Source: Streptomyces uncialis (GTDB taxonomy: Bacteria; Actinomycetota; Actinomycetes; Streptomycetales; Streptomycetaceae). Taken from it: a stretch of DNA of 64,000 nt. The notes beneath the pieces are model-generated. The model did not search any database and was not told the DNA's origin. It worked only from the letters and a program-made list of their open reading frames with translations. Location: contig NZ_CP109583.1 of NCBI RefSeq assembly GCF_036250755.1, positions 992,001-1,056,000 of the forward strand. The letters are read 5' to 3'. Made by a program: the position numbers and the translations under genes. Positions within the stretch are counted from its first letter, which is position 1. Each line of letters begins with the position of its first letter. This document shows positions 61,231 to 64,000 of the stretch, one piece after another.

Positions 61231-61730
61231 CACGCCGCCCTGGTCGGCGGGAACCACTGCATCTCCGGCAAGGGCGCCGTGACCGGGGTGAGCTCCAGAT
61301 AGGCCAGGTGGTGCAGGAAGCGGCTGAAGACGGACGCGGCGGCGGTGCTGTCCCCCTGCGGCGGACGGACCGCGCCCATGGCGGCGGTGATGGCCTGGGC
61401 GTCCGGCTCGCCGTCCGCGACATCGGCCTTCAGATAGCGGGCGACCCGCCCGGCACCGTACTGGAGCACCGACTCAGCGATCAGGGACCGGATGTGGTTG
61501 CAGAACGATCCCCGCGCGCCGCCGCAGGGCCGGTTGTTGTTGGTGCTGCATGTGAAGGCGTGGGTACCGGCCGCGACCGACGAGACATAGACCCGTCCGG
61601 CGTCGGACCCGCTGGACACCACACCCTGCAACCGCCCGTCGGCCAGCTCCACGAACGGGACCTTCGCGAGTTTGCGCGGCCTCGCGGATGCCGTCACCCG
61701 GGCCGTGCTGGACCTCTCCCAATAGGACAA
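61230..61730 (-). CDS. SWIM zinc-finger protein (YehQ-like)
   Basis: The 166-residue protein starts at TTG 61730, chosen because AGAGGAG lies 9-10 bases upstream and no other in-frame start exists. A SWIM-type zinc finger occupies about residues 58-82: FTCSTNNNRPCGG and SFCNHI provide the Cys and His ligands. The finger is preceded by a beta hairpin (LQGVVSSGSDAGRVYVSSV). SWIM fingers bind DNA or protein. It is the first gene of the five-gene MoxR-VWA cassette, and all five genes are packed with overlaps of 1-4 bases or a 15-base gap, so the cassette is one transcript. Confidence 0.88.
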   Translation of the reverse strand: MSYWERSSTARVTASARPRKLAKVPFVELADGRLQGVVSSGSDAGRVYVSSVAAGTHAFTCSTNNNRPCGGARGSFCNHIRSLIAESVLQYGAGRVARYLKADVADGEPDAQAITAAMGAVRPPQGDSTAAASVFSRFLHHLAYLELTPVTAPLPEMQWFPPTRAA

Positions 61731-62150
61731 CGCGCCATCTCCTCTGCGCCAGGGGGGTGCCCACGCCGGACCGGCGGGACACGACTGAACCTAGCGGCGA
61801 CCACTGACAACGCCGTCCCGCTGCACCCGAAGCCCGCCGTGGGCCGGGTGCCTTGTGACCAGGGCACCGGTGTTGTTCGTCGGGCTGAAGACCCTGTCGT
61901 GGTCGAGGAGGGGCGCCGCCGCTGTGGGGACGGTGTCGGGGTCGTTGATTCAGCTCCAGTGCGCGTACACGCCGACCGGCGCGGGGATTCCCGGGCAGGG
62001 CCGGTACGGCGGTTGTGGCCACCGTACGAGGGGCCGGCCCGTTCGGGTCCGGCTGTTCGGCCGGGATCACCGCGCGCCGGCCGTCGTCCCACGGCCCCTC
62101 CGTGGCCCCCGCGGACGGCCTTCTCGGACGGCGGTCCCGGACGAACGGGC
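61731..62150. other. Intergenic region upstream of the MoxR-VWA cassette
   Basis: These 420 bases contain no frame with coding bias on either strand. The promoter of the cassette should lie near the left end; TAGGTT on the minus strand at about 61790-61785 is a possible -10. Nothing else recognisable is seen. Confidence 0.5.
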
Positions 62151-62579
62151 TCAGCCGTCGATCCTCCAGTGCCAGTTGCCGCCCCGGGCCGAGAGCGCGA
62201 TGCCGTTCTCGCGTACGTGGAGGATGTCGTCCCGCTGCTCCCACTCCATGCGCAGGGTCTCGTCCCGTGGGTCGCCGCCCAGTACCCGCTTCCACAGCGG
62301 GCCCTCGGGAGCGCCGGGTGTGCCGAGCGCGAGGGAGGTCACGTCCTCCAGTACCAGGGTGACGGGGCCGAGTTCGCGGTACGGCTCGGTCCCGGACTCC
62401 GTGTACGCGCGGGCGAAGGACAGTTCCGCCCGCAGGGTGGCGCCGGTGGGCGACACGGTGAGTCCGAAGCCCTCGGACTCGATGTCCAGCTCACCGGTGC
62501 CCGGGACGCGCCAGCCGGTGATCTCCCGCCCGGAGTGTCCGGGCTCGTCGTCGAGGACCGGGGTACAGCCTTGCCACAT
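62151..62579 (-). CDS. Probable immunity protein of the Rhs toxin
   Basis: The 142-residue protein starts at ATG 62579, with GAAAGGTC about 10 bases upstream. It is acidic and beta-rich (ELDIESEGFGLTVSPTG, ATLRAELSFARAYTESGT, LGPVTLVLEDVTSLAL, NGIALSARGGNWHWRIDG) with no signal or membrane segment. I do not recognise its family. Its place directly downstream of the Rhs C-terminal toxin, on the same strand, and its small acidic character opposite a very basic toxin tip are the usual signs of a cognate immunity protein. This is inference from context. Confidence 0.65.
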   Translation of the reverse strand: MWQGCTPVLDDEPGHSGREITGWRVPGTGELDIESEGFGLTVSPTGATLRAELSFARAYTESGTEPYRELGPVTLVLEDVTSLALGTPGAPEGPLWKRVLGGDPRDETLRMEWEQRDDILHVRENGIALSARGGNWHWRIDG

Positions 62580-62682
62580 CGGGGTGTCGACCTTTCGTCG
62601 GAACGGAGGAAACGGTGGAGCGGTGGAACGCGGAACGGGGCGTGCGGGCTTGCGGGGCGGTGGGGTTCGGGGCCATGGCGAA

Positions 62683-62724
62683 GGGTGCGGGTGAGGAAGG
62701 GGTGTGCCTTCCTCACCCGCACCC
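62683..62724. terminator. 18-bp perfect hairpin behind the Rhs gene
   Basis: GGGTGCGGGTGAGGAAGG (62683-62700) and its exact complement (62707-62724) enclose a 6-nt loop, 19 bases after the Rhs stop codon. It should terminate or strongly attenuate transcription before the immunity gene. Confidence 0.8.
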
Positions 62725-62743
62725 GGGCTCACGTCAGCTCACC

Positions 62744-64000
62744 TCACAGGGAGCGCCACGCACGGTAGATGTGGCGCAGGCCGGGCCGGTAGGCCCACTT
62801 CCCGTACCGCTTGCCGCCCCGGTAGTACTGCACATGGGGGAAGCCCATGTACTTCTTCCGGTACCGGATGCGGCGCCAGCTCGCGCCGGCACCCTTGCCC
62901 TTGGGTCGCGCGCCCCACTTATTGTAGTGAGGCTTCTTGCCGCGGACGTCGACCCGGTAGCCCCGCTTGGTCTGGATGCTGTTCTTGACCGAGCGCTTGG
63001 CCAGGTACCGCGAGCCGCCCCGGATCGCGAGGCTGCGCAGGATTCCGCCGCCGGAGACCATCGAGACCGCGCCCGCGATCCTGCGGGTCCGCTTGCCCGG
63101 GCACCACCTGGAGCAGGCGTAGGCCGCCGCGCCGACCGCGAACCAGGCCCACCGGCCATCGAGGTCGTAGCAGTTGAGGGGCTGCCCGTAGCAGTAGTCG
63201 TAGGCGTTGGCGTTGCCCCCGAAGTCCGGGTCGGGGGACATGAAGCGGCCGGTGGCCGGGTTGTACAGCCGCGCGCCCATGAGGGTGAGACCGGTGAGGG
63301 TCTCGCTGGAGCGCTGCTTGCCGCCGAGCCAGCCGTAGCGGATCTCGGACTGTCCGCCACGCGGGTTGCCGTACTCGTCGGACTCCACCGCGACGGGTGC
63401 CTGGCCCGCGGTCAGCGGGAGTTGCAGGGACACGTCGCCGTGCAGGTTGGTGACCTGGAGGACGACGTCGCCGGTCTTCCCGGTGGTGGCGGCCAGATCG
63501 CCGCCCGCCGCGTCCACGTTGCGGGTCAGCGCGCCGGAGCCGTTCTCGGTGATCCAGCGCGGGTTGTCGCCGTCGCCGTCGTAGTGGTTGACCTTGGTGG
63601 CCTGGAGCGTCCAGGTGCTGCCGCTGCCGCTCTCCACCTGCCACGAACGGAACCGCAGCGCGGAGTCGAGGCTCCAGGTCTGGCGCTTGCCGTCGGCGGT
63701 CTGCCGGTGGACGAGGTCGTTGGCGTAGTAGCCGATCGTGCCGTTGCCCGGCGCCGTGGTGGTCCGGCCGAAGGCGTCGTACGCGTAGCCGGTGTCGACG
63801 ACGCGGTCGGCGCTGTCGTAGGTGTGGGTGGTGGTGGTGCCTCCCGTGGTCGGGCAGTCGGCGCCCTCGGTGCCGGTGGCCGCCGTCAGCGTGGTGCGGT
63901 TGCTGCGGCTGTCGAAGCCGTAGGCGCGCCGGGTGCACACCGTGCTGGCGGTGTCCTCGACGGTGGTGAGACGGCCGGTCGCGTCGTACCGGTACGTCTG
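62744..64000 (-). CDS. Rhs/YD-repeat protein, C-terminal part with toxin tip
   Basis: The frame runs off the right edge; 418 residues are visible. It opens with YD repeats (TYRYDATGRLTTVEDTAS, HTYDSADRVVDTGYAYDAFGR) and leads into the Rhs-associated core: VESDEYGNPRGG, GLTLMGARLYNPATGRFMSPDPDFGG, NAYDYCYGQPLNCYDLDGRW. Everything after DLDG, about 130 residues, is the variable tip: a hydrophobic patch (FAVGAAAYACSRWC, AGAVSMVSGGGIL) and then a very basic region (KRGYRVDVRGKKPHYNKWG, FPHVQYYRGGKRYGKW). The basic, His/Tyr-rich end suggests a nucleic-acid-directed toxin, but I recognise no named toxin family. The N-terminal export region is outside the window. Confidence 0.9.
   Translation of the reverse strand, partial: QTYRYDATGRLTTVEDTASTVCTRRAYGFDSRSNRTTLTAATGTEGADCPTTGGTTTTHTYDSADRVVDTGYAYDAFGRTTTAPGNGTIGYYANDLVHRQTADGKRQTWSLDSALRFRSWQVESGSGSTWTLQATKVNHYDGDGDNPRWITENGSGALTRNVDAAGGDLAATTGKTGDVVLQVTNLHGDVSLQLPLTAGQAPVAVESDEYGNPRGGQSEIRYGWLGGKQRSSETLTGLTLMGARLYNPATGRFMSPDPDFGGNANAYDYCYGQPLNCYDLDGRWAWFAVGAAAYACSRWCPGKRTRRIAGAVSMVSGGGILRSLAIRGGSRYLAKRSVKNSIQTKRGYRVDVRGKKPHYNKWGARPKGKGAGASWRRIRYRKKYMGFPHVQYYRGGKRYGKWAYRPGLRHIYRAWRSL

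Noticed and set aside
59846..61423. N-terminal extension of the VWA gene to 1041 residues
   Set aside because: The extra 526 codons are an Arg/Pro-rich shadow of the 59842-61230 gene; ATG 59845 overlaps the upstream stop as expected.

Overview
The window is actinobacterial chromosome, almost certainly Streptomyces. GC is very high with strongly GC-biased third codon positions, GTG and TTG starts are common, and TTA codons are so rare that I found them in only three genes. There are DmdR/IdeR-type iron boxes, a sortase LAxTG anchor, Tat and lipoprotein signals, and many ATGA/GTGA start-stop overlaps. I saw no tRNA, rRNA, CRISPR array, insertion sequence or phage gene.

Region 1 (1-14.2 kb): the edge of a membrane-protein gene, a DUF985-type cupin, then a cobalamin-responsive surface locus. 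Two divergent cobalamin riboswitches (about 3.0-3.4 kb) face outward. The left one leads to a secreted protein (1478-2911) built as an alpha/alpha barrel plus a C-terminal beta domain, the order seen in animal intrinsic factor and transcobalamin. The right one leads to a 1023-residue protein with one beta domain and two barrels, ending in LASTG plus a membrane segment, and to a translationally coupled membrane-anchored protein carrying the same beta domain. A ferric-reductase-like membrane protein, an SGNH hydrolase and an ABC/two-component operon follow.

Region 2 (14.8-20.4 kb): secreted and housekeeping genes. These are an S37 peptidase homologue that seems to lack its catalytic Ser and His, a secreted endonuclease/exonuclease/phosphatase-fold protein, an RNase HI with an extra C-terminal Cys motif, and an alpha/beta hydrolase.

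Region 3 (20.5-27.5 kb): a near-copy of the promoter, riboswitch and hairpin from region 1 precedes an ECF transporter (T, fused A1A2, S). Convergent to it is metE, the B12-independent methionine synthase, behind its own cobalamin riboswitch. Regions 1 and 3 read as one B12-scarcity regulon: surface capture, uptake, and a B12-free enzyme substitute.

Region 4 (27.7-53.6 kb): a hydroxyisobutyryl-CoA hydrolase-like gene, a methyltransferase and a MocR regulator, then an iron-uptake island with five iron boxes. It holds an isochorismatase-like protein, a siderophore-interacting protein with two exporter-fold ABC half-transporters (split IrtAB-like), two binding-protein/FecCD sets with no FecE ATPase, an amino-acid N-hydroxylase, an AraC regulator and an iron-box hydrolase. 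No siderophore synthetase is present. The N-hydroxylase and the AraC gene both carry TTA codons, which suggests bldA control. A UvrA-like ATPase, a small secreted Cys protein and a 2-hydroxyacid dehydrogenase complete the region.

Region 5 (53.7-64 kb): a small secreted protein, a tightly overlapping five-gene cassette (SWIM zinc finger, unknown, VWA, MoxR AAA+, DUF5682-like) resembling E. coli yehLMPQ, and the C-terminal part of an Rhs toxin with a probable immunity gene behind it.
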